From positions 991,216 through 1,055,215 of the forward strand of contig NZ_LMFP01000028.1 in the NCBI RefSeq assembly GCF_001426885.1: a DNA stretch of 64,000 nucleotides, read 5' to 3'. This DNA comes from Pelomonas sp. Root1444. GTDB taxonomy: Bacteria > Pseudomonadota > Gammaproteobacteria > Burkholderiales > Burkholderiaceae_C. The first letter of the stretch is position 1, and the number at the start of each line of letters is the position of its first letter. This document shows, piece by piece, positions 24,973 to 33,944 of this stretch. The position numbers and the translations under genes were made by a program. The notes under the pieces are model-generated. The model was not told the DNA's origin. It worked only from the letters and a program-made list of their open reading frames with translations, and did no database searches.

Positions 24973-26574
24973 TCAGCGACCGAAGCCGCCCTTGCGCGGG
25001 CCGGCCGGGCCGCGGCGCTCGCCGCCGAAGGCCGGACGGTCACCGCCGCCAAAACCCGGCTTGCCGCCGAACGCCGGCTTGCCACCCGCGTTGAAGGGGC
25101 GGTCGCCACGCGGCTGGAAGCCACGGTCGTCCTGGCGGGACGCGAAGCTGCGCTCGTCGCGCGGCTGGAAGCCGCGGTCATCACGCGGCGCGAAACCACG
25201 CTCGTCCTGGCGCGGCTGGAAGCCGTCCTGGCGCGGCGCGAAACCACGGTCCTGGCCGAAAGGCTTGCCACCGCCCTGGAACGGCCGGCCGCCGTCTTCA
25301 CGACGGAAAGGCTTGTTGCCGAAACCGGGGCGGCCGCCGCCGAAGTGGCCACGCGGGCCGCGGTCGTCGAAGCTGCCCGCCGGGCGCGGCGGGAAGATGC
25401 GCGGCTCCTGCGTCTTGGGCTCCAGGCCGGCGATCTGCTGCACGGGAATCGTCTGCGTCGTGAACTGCTGGATGCGGCGGATCATCGACACGTCGTCACG
25501 CAGGCCCAGCGTGATGGCGAGGCCCTGGCGGCCGGCGCGGCCGGTGCGGCCGATGCGGTGCACATAGTCCTCGGCCTTCATCGGCAGGCCGTAGTTGATG
25601 ACGTGGCTGATGGTCGGCACGTCGATGCCGCGGGCGGCCACGTCGGTGGCGACCAGCACACGCACGTCGCCGCGACGCAGGCCCATCAGCACGCGGTTGC
25701 GCTTGCCTTGCGGCATGGCGCCGTGCAGCGGGGCGACCGAGTGGCCGATCTCGGCCAGGCGCTCGGCCAGCCAGTCGGCATCGCGCTGGGTGCTGGTGAA
25801 GACCACGGCCTGCTCCATCTCGGGCAGCGCCAGGATGGACTCCAGCAGCTGGTCCTTGTGGTGGGGGTTGTCGGCCCAGTGCAGGCGCTGCTCGATGTTC
25901 TCGTGCGTGTCGGTGTGGTTGGCCACCTCGATGCGCTGCGGCTCCTTCAACAGGTCCTGCGCCAGGCGGCCGACGTGGCCGGCGAACGTGGCGCTGAACA
26001 TCACCGTCTGGCGCTCGGCCGGCGTGTGGCTGGCGATCATCGAGATGTCGTCGATGAAGCCCATGTCCAGCATGCGATCGGCTTCGTCCAGCACCAGCAT
26101 CTCAACATTGGCCAGCACGCACTTGCCGGACTGGATGTGGTCGATCAGGCGGCCGGGTGTGGCGATCAGGATGTCCAGCGGGCCGGTCAGCTGGCGGATC
26201 TGCAGCGGGTAGGGCATGCCGCCCAGCACCGTCGCGACCTTCAGGCCGGGGATGAAGCGGCCGTACGTCTGCGCGGCCTTGCTGACCTGCATGGCCAGCT
26301 CGCGGGTGGGCGCCAGCACCAGGATCTTGGGGCCGTAGATCTTGCCCTTCTCACGACGCTTGCTGTCGTCGCCACGCGCGGCCAGGATCTTCTCGAGGGC
26401 CGGCAGGATGAAGGCGGCGGTCTTGCCCGAGCCGGTGCGCGCCGAGACCATCAGGTCCTTGTTGGCGATGGCTGCGGGGATGGCGAGCGTCTGCACGTCG
26501 GTGGCATTCTCGTAGCCGGAATCTTTCACGGCCTTCAGCACAACTTCGCTCAGGCCCAGGGTATCGAAACTCAT
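24973..26574 (-). CDS. rhlE: DEAD-box ATP-dependent RNA helicase, RhlE type
   Basis: A 533-residue helicase. The core (about residues 1-375) holds the Q motif region, ARTGSGKT (I), APTREL (Ia), TPGRL, DEAD (II), SAT (III) and HRIGRTGRAGR (VI). The C-terminal ~145 residues are a low-complexity tail rich in Arg, Gly, Phe, Asp and Gln, with repeated RGFxPRxD-type units, as in RhlE-like helicases that use the tail for RNA binding or condensate formation. The likely roles are ribosome assembly and RNA turnover, often at low temperature. The leader before the gene is long (see 26575-27104). The symbol is by family resemblance, and CsdA- or DbpA-type features were not seen. Confidence 0.92.
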   Translation of the reverse strand: MSFDTLGLSEVVLKAVKDSGYENATDVQTLAIPAAIANKDLMVSARTGSGKTAAFILPALEKILAARGDDSKRREKGKIYGPKILVLAPTRELAMQVSKAAQTYGRFIPGLKVATVLGGMPYPLQIRQLTGPLDILIATPGRLIDHIQSGKCVLANVEMLVLDEADRMLDMGFIDDISMIASHTPAERQTVMFSATFAGHVGRLAQDLLKEPQRIEVANHTDTHENIEQRLHWADNPHHKDQLLESILALPEMEQAVVFTSTQRDADWLAERLAEIGHSVAPLHGAMPQGKRNRVLMGLRRGDVRVLVATDVAARGIDVPTISHVINYGLPMKAEDYVHRIGRTGRAGRQGLAITLGLRDDVSMIRRIQQFTTQTIPVQQIAGLEPKTQEPRIFPPRPAGSFDDRGPRGHFGGGRPGFGNKPFRREDGGRPFQGGGKPFGQDRGFAPRQDGFQPRQDERGFAPRDDRGFQPRDERSFASRQDDRGFQPRGDRPFNAGGKPAFGGKPGFGGGDRPAFGGERRGPAGPRKGGFGR

Positions 26575-27104
26575 CTCGTTCTTTCGTTGTCATTCACGCC
26601 GCGCACGCAAAGGCGCAGCGCCGAGGGGCATCAGAGCCCTTCGGGTCATCGTCAAGTCGCTGGGAGATAGATCAGCTCGCGTCGTGCGGCTCGGGCTTGT
26701 TACAGCAGCCCGGGTGCGGCGCGGGGGAACAGTCAGTCATAGCGACGGCTTCATCGCCGCCGACCGATCCGTGTTCGGAGTTCGATGCGCGCTTGAGTGC
26801 GACTGATCGAACGAGGTCAGAGGAGACGTGGAACACCTGGAGTGCCTCCAGGCGAAGCCGCGACTGTAGCATGGCTCAGGGTTTTCACCAAACCACCTCT
26901 TGAAGGTGGGCCGTGCGCTCTGGCACACTCGCGGCCCGGGTCGGCAGAACACCCAGGCCTTGCCGCACGGTGCACGCCGTGAGCTGAACCTGCCCTGTAG
27001 CGATACAGCAACCGCCTTCGTTCACGTGACCTCTGCGCGTGCGCCCTGGCTGCAAGCCGGCAAGCCCAGCCTCATCACCGTTGGCGTGCGCATGGAGTGC
27101 CACC
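26575..27104. other. long intergenic region with helicase leader and a possible 22-codon Cys-rich ORF
   Basis: About 530 bp hold no recognisable gene. They contain the promoter and leader of the minus-strand RNA helicase and the promoter of the plus-strand DUF2087 gene. On the minus strand a 22-codon frame at 26672-26740 starts MTDCSPAPHPGCC and has three cysteines; its ribosome site is weak. Short hairpins are visible (for example CTGTA-GCGA-TACAG near 26995-27008). No tRNA-like fold or terminator was recognised. Confidence 0.4.
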
Positions 27105-27644
27105 GTGCCCCGTGAATCCCTGCCCCTCGTCGTGGACGACCTGTCCACCGTCGCCAAGTCGCTGCGCGCGCAGTTGCTCAAGCATGAGTCGCCGCAGCCG
27201 CCCGGCCACCAGACGCTGCTGAACATGCTGGCCCGCGCGGCCGGGCATCGCAACCTGCAGACGCTGCAGGCGCGCCCGCCCTCGCCACCCACGGCCCCGA
27301 TGCCGGTTGCCGCGCCACACAGCGACATCGTGCGCCGCACGCTCAACCTCTTCGACACGCAGGGCCGCCTGCAGCGCCTGCCGGCCAAGCGCTCGCTTCA
27401 ACTGCTGGCGCTGTGGGGGCTGTGGATGCGCTTCGACGCCAAGCGGCCGTACCGCGAGCGCGAGGTCAACCAGATCCTGACGGCCTGGCACGGCTTCGGC
27501 GACTACTGCACGCTGCGCCGCGACCTCGTCACGCAGCGCCTGATGGCGCGCACGCCCGACAGCTCGGTCTACACCAAGCTGCCCGCGCGGCCGAACGCGG
27601 ACGCCATAGCGCTGATGCGGGCCTTGCGCCAGCGGGCTCAATAG
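27105..27644 (+). CDS. DUF2087 domain protein
   Basis: A 179-residue protein. The C-terminal ~80 residues (RLQRLPAKRSLQLLALWGLWMRF, REREVNQILTAWHGFGDYCTLRRDLV, then a Y-T/K terminal region) match the DUF2087 pattern seen in small DNA-binding-like proteins. The N-terminal part (SLRAQLLKHESPQPPGHQTLLNMLARAAGHRNLQTLQA) looks like a short helical module found in proteins annotated as glyoxalase- or helix-turn-helix-associated. The GTG start at 27105 has GGAG at proper spacing. The stop abuts the stop of the convergent subtilase gene. The function is unknown, perhaps transcriptional. Confidence 0.7.
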   Translation: MPRESLPLVVDDLSTVAKSLRAQLLKHESPQPPGHQTLLNMLARAAGHRNLQTLQARPPSPPTAPMPVAAPHSDIVRRTLNLFDTQGRLQRLPAKRSLQLLALWGLWMRFDAKRPYREREVNQILTAWHGFGDYCTLRRDLVTQRLMARTPDSSVYTKLPARPNADAIALMRALRQRAQ

Positions 27645-28970
27645 CTAGGCCGGCGCGGCCGCCGTCAACGCGGCAACGGGCGGCAATGGCGCGGCCAGCA
27701 GCGCGTCGATGTCGAGGATGCCGCTGCCGAACGCGCCGGGCTGCCAGGCGCCGTCGGGCACCCGCGCCGTCTGCCGGGCCAGCACGCGGAACGCCTCGGC
27801 CACGCACCAGGCCTGGGCCGGCTGCGCATAGGCGGCGGCGATGTCGGCGCGCCGGTGCGTCAGCCACAGCGCCGCCGCGCCGGTCGTGATGGCGGTGGCG
27901 TAGGACGTGCCGTCGCCGCCGCCGGCATAGCGGAACTTGCTGGTCGACTGCGGGTCGGCGCGGCGCAGGTCGGCGGCCGGCGCGCTGAAATCCACCTCGA
28001 CGCCGAAGCTGCTGCCGGCCCAGGGCTGCGCCGTGGCCGTCACGCCGGCCACGGCCACCGTGCGCGACAGCCGCGCCGGCGCGACGACCGGGTCGACGTA
28101 GTTGCCGGCCGCGCAAACGACGATGACGCCCGCGTCGTAGGCGCGGTTCAGCGCCCGCTTCAGCTCGGGCACGACGGTGCCCAGGAAGATGCCCAGGCTG
28201 ACGTTGACGACGCCGGCGCCATGGCCGACGGCGTAGTCCAGCCCGCGCGCGAACTGGCGCTGCGCATGGTTGATCCAGACCGAGTCGGTGATGCGGATGG
28301 GCAGGTGCGGCACGCGCGGCGCGACGCCGTAGTAGGCGCGGCCGCCGGCCGCCTTGTCGTGCCCGCTGATGGTGGCGCCGATGCGCGTGCCATGGCCGGC
28401 GTTGAAACCCGCCATCGGGTCCAACCCGCCGCCGGGCTCCACCGGCAGGAATTGGTTGCCGCCGTTGGGCGCGCCCGGCACGTCGGTCATGGCGCGGGCG
28501 ACGTCCACCCAGCTCGTCCCGCCCGCCACGAAGCCGAAGGCCGGGTGCTGGGTGTAGCCGGTGTCCAGCTGCGCGACCAGCGTGGGCCCCCAGGCGATCT
28601 GGTCCGGCCCGCCGAGCCGCGCCCAGGCGGCCGGCGCGCGCACCATGTCCAGATGCCAGTCCAGCGCACCGACCGGCGCCGGCGTGGGCGGCTGCAGCGC
28701 CGGCAGCGCCTGGGCATCGCGGGTGTGCAGCAGCGCCGGGATCTCGTCGTCGCGCAGCAGCTGCGGCGACTGGATGCCCAGCACCGTCAGCCAGACCTCG
28801 GGCGGCGACTGGTATTCGCGCTGCAGCGCCTCCAGCAGGTGGCCGCGCAGCAGCGCGCGGTCCGGCCCGACCGGGAACAGCCGCACGTCCAACCCTGGCA
28901 GGTACTTGCGCAGCTGGCGTTGCACGTCCGCCAGCGGGCGGCCATCGGTCTGGATCAGGTAGCCGGCCAT
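27645..28970 (-). CDS. subtilisin-like serine protease (S8 family)
   Basis: A 441-residue S8 peptidase with the complete triad Asp136 (QLDTGYTQHP), His193 (GHGTRIG) and Ser356 (GTSYAT). The first ~115 residues, before the catalytic domain, could be a propeptide-like region. There is no signal peptide at the chosen start, which has a strong AAGGAGGAG ribosome site, so it may act in the cytoplasm or leave by another route. The frame runs further upstream, but that part shows no signal either. The neighbours give no substrate clue. Confidence 0.88.
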   Translation of the reverse strand: MAGYLIQTDGRPLADVQRQLRKYLPGLDVRLFPVGPDRALLRGHLLEALQREYQSPPEVWLTVLGIQSPQLLRDDEIPALLHTRDAQALPALQPPTPAPVGALDWHLDMVRAPAAWARLGGPDQIAWGPTLVAQLDTGYTQHPAFGFVAGGTSWVDVARAMTDVPGAPNGGNQFLPVEPGGGLDPMAGFNAGHGTRIGATISGHDKAAGGRAYYGVAPRVPHLPIRITDSVWINHAQRQFARGLDYAVGHGAGVVNVSLGIFLGTVVPELKRALNRAYDAGVIVVCAAGNYVDPVVAPARLSRTVAVAGVTATAQPWAGSSFGVEVDFSAPAADLRRADPQSTSKFRYAGGGDGTSYATAITTGAAALWLTHRRADIAAAYAQPAQAWCVAEAFRVLARQTARVPDGAWQPGAFGSGILDIDALLAAPLPPVAALTAAAPA

Positions 28971-29053
28971 GGGGTTCTCCTCCTTCGGAATGGAAGGCCA
29001 TTGAACCCGCTCGACTTGCTGCTGCGCCTCCCCAACACTGGGGACGGGGGCGC

Positions 29054-30826
29054 CTAGATCTCGGCCGGCAGCCAGCCGCGCAGGCTGTTGAAGAAGGCCA
29101 GGCCCTCGGCGCGGGCGAGGTCGTCGCGCGTCAGCCGCGCTTCCTTGACACGCCCCTGTGCCAGCAGCTCGGCGCGCAGCACACCGGGCAGCAGGCCGCT
29201 GGCCAGCGGCGGCGTCAGCCATTGGCCGCTCAGCTGCACGGCGAGGTTGCCGAAGCTGCATTCGGTCAGCTCGCCGGCCTCGTTCCAGAGGATCACGTCG
29301 AAGGCGTCGGCCGGCTTGGCGAAGCCGGCATACAGCTCACGCCGGGTGGTCTTGTGGGCAAGGAACTCGGCGCGCGGGCCACGCGTGACGATGGGCCGGT
29401 CGGCCAGGGCGAGGCGCACCGGCTCGGCGGTCGGCGTGAAGGCGGCAAGCGTGTGCGAGAGGCGGCCCGCGGCGTCGCAGGTCAGGCGCAGGCGCCAGAC
29501 GCCGTCCGGGCAGGCCGCGGCCACGGCCTGCAGATAGGTGCGGGCCTCGGTCAGCGACAAGCGCAGGCCGAAGTGCCGCGCCGTGCGTTGCATGCGCGCG
29601 AGGTGCGCATCGCCGCGCAGCGCGACACCGTCCTGCAACCGCAGCGTCTCCAGCGCCTGCACCGGCGCCTCGGCGCGGGCCAGGAAGCGCGACTTGGCGC
29701 GCCACTCGGCGATCTCGGCGGCCGGCTCGCTGTCCAGCGTGATGGCACTGCCGATGCCGCAAGTCAACTGGCCGTCGCCGAACTCGACCGTGCGGATGGG
29801 CACGTTGAACGTCGCCACGCCGCCGGGCTGGATCAGCCCCAGCGCGCCGCAGTACCAGCCCCGCGCCGTGGGCTCCAGCTCGCGGATGATCTGCATCGCC
29901 CGGACCTTGGGCGCGCCGGTCACCGAGCCGCAGGGGAAAAGCGCCGCGAAGGCGTCCGCCAGCGTCAGGCCGGCGCGACTGACGGCCGTCACGGTGGAGG
30001 TCATCTGCCAGACCGTCGGCAGCGCATGCAGCTCGAACAGCCGCGGCACGCGCACGGTGCCCAGCTGCGCCACGCGGCTGAGGTCATTGCGCAGCAGGTC
30101 CACGATCATCAGGTTCTCGGCGCGCTCCTTCTCGCTGGTGCGCAGGTGGGCCTGGGCAGCCTCGTCGTCGACGCGGTCGCGGCCACGCGGCGCCGTGCCC
30201 TTCATGGGCTGGGCGGCCAGCAGCCAGCTGGTGTGCGCGCCGGGCACCGGCCGCCAGTCGAAGAAAAGTTCGGGCGACACGCTGGCCGCGCCGGCCCGGG
30301 TCTGCGCATCAAGCAGGAACAGGCTGAAGCCGCCGGGCTGGCTGGCGTGCAGAGCGAGGAAGAGTTGCGCCGGGTCCAACGCGCCCGCTGCGGCGCGCAG
30401 CCGCGCCGTCAGGTTGACCTGGTAGCAGTCGCCGTCGCGGATGTAGCCGCGGATGCGCTCGATGGCGGCGTTTGCATCCGGCGCCGGATCGTGCCAATCC
30501 AGCAAGCCGGTGTGGGCCGGCGCCTGGTCCGGCCAGGGCTCGGGCGCCTTGTCGTACACCGCGAACTCGGCCAGCGGCGCGGTTGCGGTTGCCTCATGCG
30601 TTGCCAGCGCCGCGTCGAAGGCTGCGGCAGCCTCGTAGCGCAGGCCGCCCAGCACCCAGGCGCCGGCACGGGCGGCGGCCTCGGCCTCGGCAATGGCCGC
30701 CCTAACCTCCTCGTGCCGCGCGGCCCTCAGCCAGCGCGCCGGCGCCTCATGCCAGACACCGCGCAATCGCTCCCCGTCTTCGCGGGCAAGCGGATGGCGC
30801 GGGAAATCGAAGGCGGCGTGGATCAA
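29054..30826 (-). CDS. pabB: aminodeoxychorismate synthase component I fused to aminodeoxychorismate lyase (PabB-PabC)
   Basis: A 590-residue bifunctional folate-pathway enzyme. Residues ~1-360 are the chorismate-binding PabB part (MKGTAPRGRD, GSVTGAPKVRAMQIIRELEP, YCGALG). Residues ~385-590 are a class-IV aminotransferase fold like PabC (LETLRLQDG, TRRELYAGF, NEAGELTECSFGNLAV, LPGVLR). It would make p-aminobenzoate from chorismate with a separate PabA glutaminase. The apparent start is TTG directly after the orn stop codon (TGATTG), which implies reinitiation. The fusion is common in betaproteobacteria. Confidence 0.92.
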   Translation of the reverse strand: MIHAAFDFPRHPLAREDGERLRGVWHEAPARWLRAARHEEVRAAIAEAEAAARAGAWVLGGLRYEAAAAFDAALATHEATATAPLAEFAVYDKAPEPWPDQAPAHTGLLDWHDPAPDANAAIERIRGYIRDGDCYQVNLTARLRAAAGALDPAQLFLALHASQPGGFSLFLLDAQTRAGAASVSPELFFDWRPVPGAHTSWLLAAQPMKGTAPRGRDRVDDEAAQAHLRTSEKERAENLMIVDLLRNDLSRVAQLGTVRVPRLFELHALPTVWQMTSTVTAVSRAGLTLADAFAALFPCGSVTGAPKVRAMQIIRELEPTARGWYCGALGLIQPGGVATFNVPIRTVEFGDGQLTCGIGSAITLDSEPAAEIAEWRAKSRFLARAEAPVQALETLRLQDGVALRGDAHLARMQRTARHFGLRLSLTEARTYLQAVAAACPDGVWRLRLTCDAAGRLSHTLAAFTPTAEPVRLALADRPIVTRGPRAEFLAHKTTRRELYAGFAKPADAFDVILWNEAGELTECSFGNLAVQLSGQWLTPPLASGLLPGVLRAELLAQGRVKEARLTRDDLARAEGLAFFNSLRGWLPAEI

Positions 30827-31384
30827 TCAGACGGCCAGCAAGTGAGTGCGGTAATGCACCAGCTCGTCGATGGACTCGTGGATGTCCGCCAGCGCCGTGT
30901 GCGCCTGGGCCTTCTTGAAGCCCTCCAGCGCCGCCGGCTTCCAGCGCTTGGCGAGTTCCTTCAGCGTGGACACGTCGAGGTTGCGGTAGTGGAAGAAGCT
31001 TTCCAGTTCCGGCATGTAGTTGGCGAGGAAGCGGCGGTCCTGGCAGATGCTGTTGCCGCACATGGGGCTCTTGCCCTTGGGCACGTATTGCTTCAGGAAG
31101 GCGATGGTCTGGGCGACGGCGTCGGCCTCGGAGATGGTCGAGGCCTTCACGCGGTCGATCAGGCCGCTGCGGCCGTGCGTGCCCTTGTTCCAGGCATCCA
31201 TCGCGTCAAGTGTCGCGTCGCTCTGGTGGATGGCGAAGACCGGGCCTTCGACGCGCTTGGCCAGCATCGGGTCGGTGACGACGACGGCGATCTCGATGAT
31301 GCGGTCGGTGTCCGGGTAGAGCCCCGTCATTTCGAGGTCGATCCAGATCAGGTTGCTGTCGCTGATGGCGAGGGTGTCGGACAT
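30827..31384 (-). CDS. orn: oligoribonuclease
   Basis: A 185-residue DEDDh 3'-5' exonuclease of normal Orn length. The motifs are WIDLEMTGL (Asp and Glu of motif I), [12 protein letters not shown] (motif II) and [14 protein letters not shown] (His and Asp of motif III). It finishes RNA decay by cleaving 2-5-nucleotide fragments and pGpG in the cytoplasm. It is divergent from the M48 protease gene across 57 bp and upstream of the PabB-PabC gene. Confidence 0.97.
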   Translation of the reverse strand: MSDTLAISDSNLIWIDLEMTGLYPDTDRIIEIAVVVTDPMLAKRVEGPVFAIHQSDATLDAMDAWNKGTHGRSGLIDRVKASTISEADAVAQTIAFLKQYVPKGKSPMCGNSICQDRRFLANYMPELESFFHYRNLDVSTLKELAKRWKPAALEGFKKAQAHTALADIHESIDELVHYRTHLLAV

Positions 31385-31441
31385 GGTGGGCTTGGTTGTC
31401 AGCAGATGACCGCAAATTGTCGCAGCCTAAACTTGGGGCCT

Positions 31442-32713
31442 ATGTCCCCCACGCTGTTGTCCCTGGCTTTCGCCGTCGCGCTCGCGGCCTCGTTGCTCGT
31501 CAAGTTCTGGCTGTCGTCGCGCCAGGTCCGCCATGTCGCCGCACACCGCGGCCAGGTTCCCGCCGCCTTTGCCGGCAGCGTGACGCTCGCGGCGCACCAA
31601 AAAGCCGCCGACTACACCATCGCCCGCAGCCGCTTCGGCCTGCTGGCGCTGGCCTTCAACGCCGCCGTGCTGCTGGGCTGGACGCTGCTGGGCGGGCTGA
31701 ACGTGCTCAACGGCTGGATGCTGGCATGGAGCGGCGCACTGCCCGAAGGCTGGCAGGCCATGGGCTACCAGCTCGGCCTCATTGCCGCCTTCGTGCTGGT
31801 CGGCTCGCTGCTCGATCTGCCCTGGGAGCTGTGGTCGACCTTCCGCATCGAGCAGGCGTTCGGCTTCAACCGCACGACGCTGGGGCTGTATTTCGCCGAC
31901 ATGGCCAAGGGCCTGGCGGTGGGCGTCGTCCTGGGGCTGCCCATCGTGGCCCTCATCCTGTGGCTGATGGGCGCCGCTGGCCCGCGCTGGTGGCTGTGGG
32001 CCTGGGGCGTATGGATGGCTTTCCAGCTGCTCGTCATGGTGCTGTATCCCACCGTCATCGCGCCGCTTTTCAACAAGTTCGAGCCTCTCACCGACGCCGC
32101 GCTGAAAGAGCGCGTGGAGCAGCTGATGGCGCGCTGCGGCTTTGCGGCCAAGGGCCTGTTCGTCATGGACGGCAGCCGCCGCTCGGCGCACGGCAATGCC
32201 TACTTCAGCGGCTTCGGCCCGGCCAAGCGCGTCGTCTTCTTCGACACGCTGCTGACCAAGCTCAACGGCGGCGAGGTCGAGGCCGTGCTGGCCCACGAGC
32301 TGGGGCACTTCAAGCACAAGCACATCACCAAGCGCATCGTGCTGACCTTCGCGCTGAGCCTGGCCGGCTTCGCGCTGCTGGGCTGGCTGGCGCAACAACC
32401 GGCCTTCTACCTGGGGCTGGGTGTGCAGCCCAACCTCGGTGCACCGAATGACGCGCTGGCGCTGATCCTGTTCCTGCTCGCCGGCCCGGTGTTCGGCTTC
32501 TTCGTGACGCCGCTGGCCAGCCACTTCTCGCGCCGCGACGAGTTCCAGGCCGATGCCTATGCCCGCGCGCAGGCCAGCGCCGCCGCGCTGTCGTCGGCGC
32601 TGCTGAAGCTGCACGAGGACAACGCCGGCACGCTGACGCCCGACCCGGTCTACGCGCGCTTCTACTACTCGCACCCACCGGCCGCTGAGAGGCTTGCCGC
32701 GCTCGCCACATGA
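31442..32713 (+). CDS. M48 family membrane metalloprotease (Ste24-like)
   Basis: A 423-residue integral membrane protease. About seven hydrophobic segments surround the zinc motif HELGH (His285, Glu286, His289). The third ligand region is in RRDEFQADAYA. The N-terminal CAAX-protease-1-type region (WSTFRIEQAFGFNRTTLGLY, DMAKG) is present. It probably takes part in membrane-protein quality control rather than prenyl processing. The stop overlaps the start of phhB (ATGA). The gene order M48-phhB-rsgA forms a tight operon. Confidence 0.92.
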   Translation: MSPTLLSLAFAVALAASLLVKFWLSSRQVRHVAAHRGQVPAAFAGSVTLAAHQKAADYTIARSRFGLLALAFNAAVLLGWTLLGGLNVLNGWMLAWSGALPEGWQAMGYQLGLIAAFVLVGSLLDLPWELWSTFRIEQAFGFNRTTLGLYFADMAKGLAVGVVLGLPIVALILWLMGAAGPRWWLWAWGVWMAFQLLVMVLYPTVIAPLFNKFEPLTDAALKERVEQLMARCGFAAKGLFVMDGSRRSAHGNAYFSGFGPAKRVVFFDTLLTKLNGGEVEAVLAHELGHFKHKHITKRIVLTFALSLAGFALLGWLAQQPAFYLGLGVQPNLGAPNDALALILFLLAGPVFGFFVTPLASHFSRRDEFQADAYARAQASAAALSSALLKLHEDNAGTLTPDPVYARFYYSHPPAAERLAALAT

Positions 32714-33045
32714 ACGACCTTCTGCTTGCCCAATGCGACCCCAAGGCCCCGCTGCTGGACGCCGACACACGCAAGCGCGTGCTCGCTGCCCTGCCTGGCT
32801 GGCAGCCGGACCCGGAGAACAAGCTGATCGCGCGCCGCTTCGGCTTTGCGAACTTCTACCAGACCATGGCCTTCGTCGACGCGGTCGCCGAGATCGCGCA
32901 CGCCCAGGACCACCACCCCGAGATGCTGGTCGGCTATGACGCCTGCACCGTCAGCTATTCCACGCATTCGCGCGGCGGGCTGACGCTCAACGATGCCATC
33001 TGTGCCGCACAAGTGAGCGCCCTGCCCGAAGCGTCGGGCGAATGA
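32710..33045 (+). CDS. phhB: pterin-4a-carbinolamine dehydratase
   Basis: A 111-residue protein of the PCD/DCoH fold. The signature FANFYQTMAFVDAVAEIAHAQDHHPEM carries the active-site histidines, followed by YDACTVSYSTHSRGGLTLND. It recycles oxidised tetrahydrobiopterin-type cofactors for aromatic amino acid hydroxylases, and in bacteria may act on other pterins. No phenylalanine hydroxylase gene is nearby. It overlaps both neighbours by 4 bp. Confidence 0.94.
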   Translation: MNDLLLAQCDPKAPLLDADTRKRVLAALPGWQPDPENKLIARRFGFANFYQTMAFVDAVAEIAHAQDHHPEMLVGYDACTVSYSTHSRGGLTLNDAICAAQVSALPEASGE

Positions 33046-33944
33046 GCAAATTCCAGGCGCTGGACCTCGGTTTGGTCGTGCGCGGCCATGGCCGCCACTA
33101 CATCGTCGAGGACGCCGACGGGCACCGCTTCGTCTGCCACCCGCGCGGCAAGAAGAGCGAGGCCGTGGTGGGCGACCAGGTGCGCTTCGCCGAGTCCGGT
33201 GATGAAGGCGTCATCGAAGCCGTCGAGCCGCGCCGCAACCTGCTGTTCCGGCAGGACGAATGGAAGACCAAGAGCTTTGCGGCCAACCTGGACCAGATGC
33301 TGGTGCTGGTGGCCGTCGAGCCGGTGTTCAGCGAGTCGCAACTGGCCCGGGCGCTGATTGCGGCGGAGGCCGCCGGCATCCGCATGGCCATCGCGTTGAA
33401 CAAGACCGACCTGCCCGGCACCGATTCAGCACGCGAGCGCCTGGCGCCCTACCGCACGATGGGCCTGCAGATGTTCGAGGTCGCGTTGAAAGCCGACCGC
33501 GAGGGCTCGCGCGCGACGCTGGACCCCTGGCTGGCCGGTCAGCGCACCTTCGTGCTGGGCCCAAGCGGCACGGGCAAGAGCACGCTGATCAACCTGCTGG
33601 TCAAGAACGCCCAGGCCCAGGTCGGCGAGATTTCACAGGCGCTCAACTCCGGCCGCCACACGACCACGACGACGCAGTGGTACTGGACGGACGACACGCG
33701 CACCACCGCGCTGATCGACTCGCCCGGCTTCCAGGAGTTCGGCCTGCGCCAGATCGCCGCCGCCGAGCTGTGGCGCTTCATGCCCGACCTGCGCCAGCAC
33801 GCCGACTGCCGCTTCGCCAACTGTTCACATATTCACGAACCGGGCTGCGGCGTGCGCGCCGCGGTCGATTCAGGCTTGATCAGCGCCAGCCGATACCGCA
33901 TATACGGGGAGATCCTCGAAGAACTGCAACGCAAGACCTGGTGA
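33042..33944 (+). CDS. rsgA: ribosome small-subunit-dependent GTPase A
   Basis: A 300-residue circularly permuted GTPase. An N-terminal OB-like domain is followed by NKTD (G4), then GPSGTGKSTLINLL (P-loop, G1), the TTTTTQ region (G2) and DSPGF (G3). A C-terminal zinc region CRFANCSHIHEPGC ends the protein. It checks late 30S subunit assembly. The start overlaps the phhB stop, and the stop overlaps the next gene (TGATG). Confidence 0.96.
   Translation: MSKFQALDLGLVVRGHGRHYIVEDADGHRFVCHPRGKKSEAVVGDQVRFAESGDEGVIEAVEPRRNLLFRQDEWKTKSFAANLDQMLVLVAVEPVFSESQLARALIAAEAAGIRMAIALNKTDLPGTDSARERLAPYRTMGLQMFEVALKADREGSRATLDPWLAGQRTFVLGPSGTGKSTLINLLVKNAQAQVGEISQALNSGRHTTTTTQWYWTDDTRTTALIDSPGFQEFGLRQIAAAELWRFMPDLRQHADCRFANCSHIHEPGCGVRAAVDSGLISASRYRIYGEILEELQRKTW

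Noticed and set aside
24973-25420. Repetitive DNA in the helicase 3' end as a tandem repeat element
   Set aside because: The repeats encode the normal RG-rich tail of RhlE-type helicases and stay in frame, so they are coding low complexity rather than a separate repeat element.
26575-27104. Search for tRNA or riboswitch in the largest gene-free stretch
   Set aside because: No cloverleaf, conserved aptamer core or terminator was seen by eye; only short hairpins.
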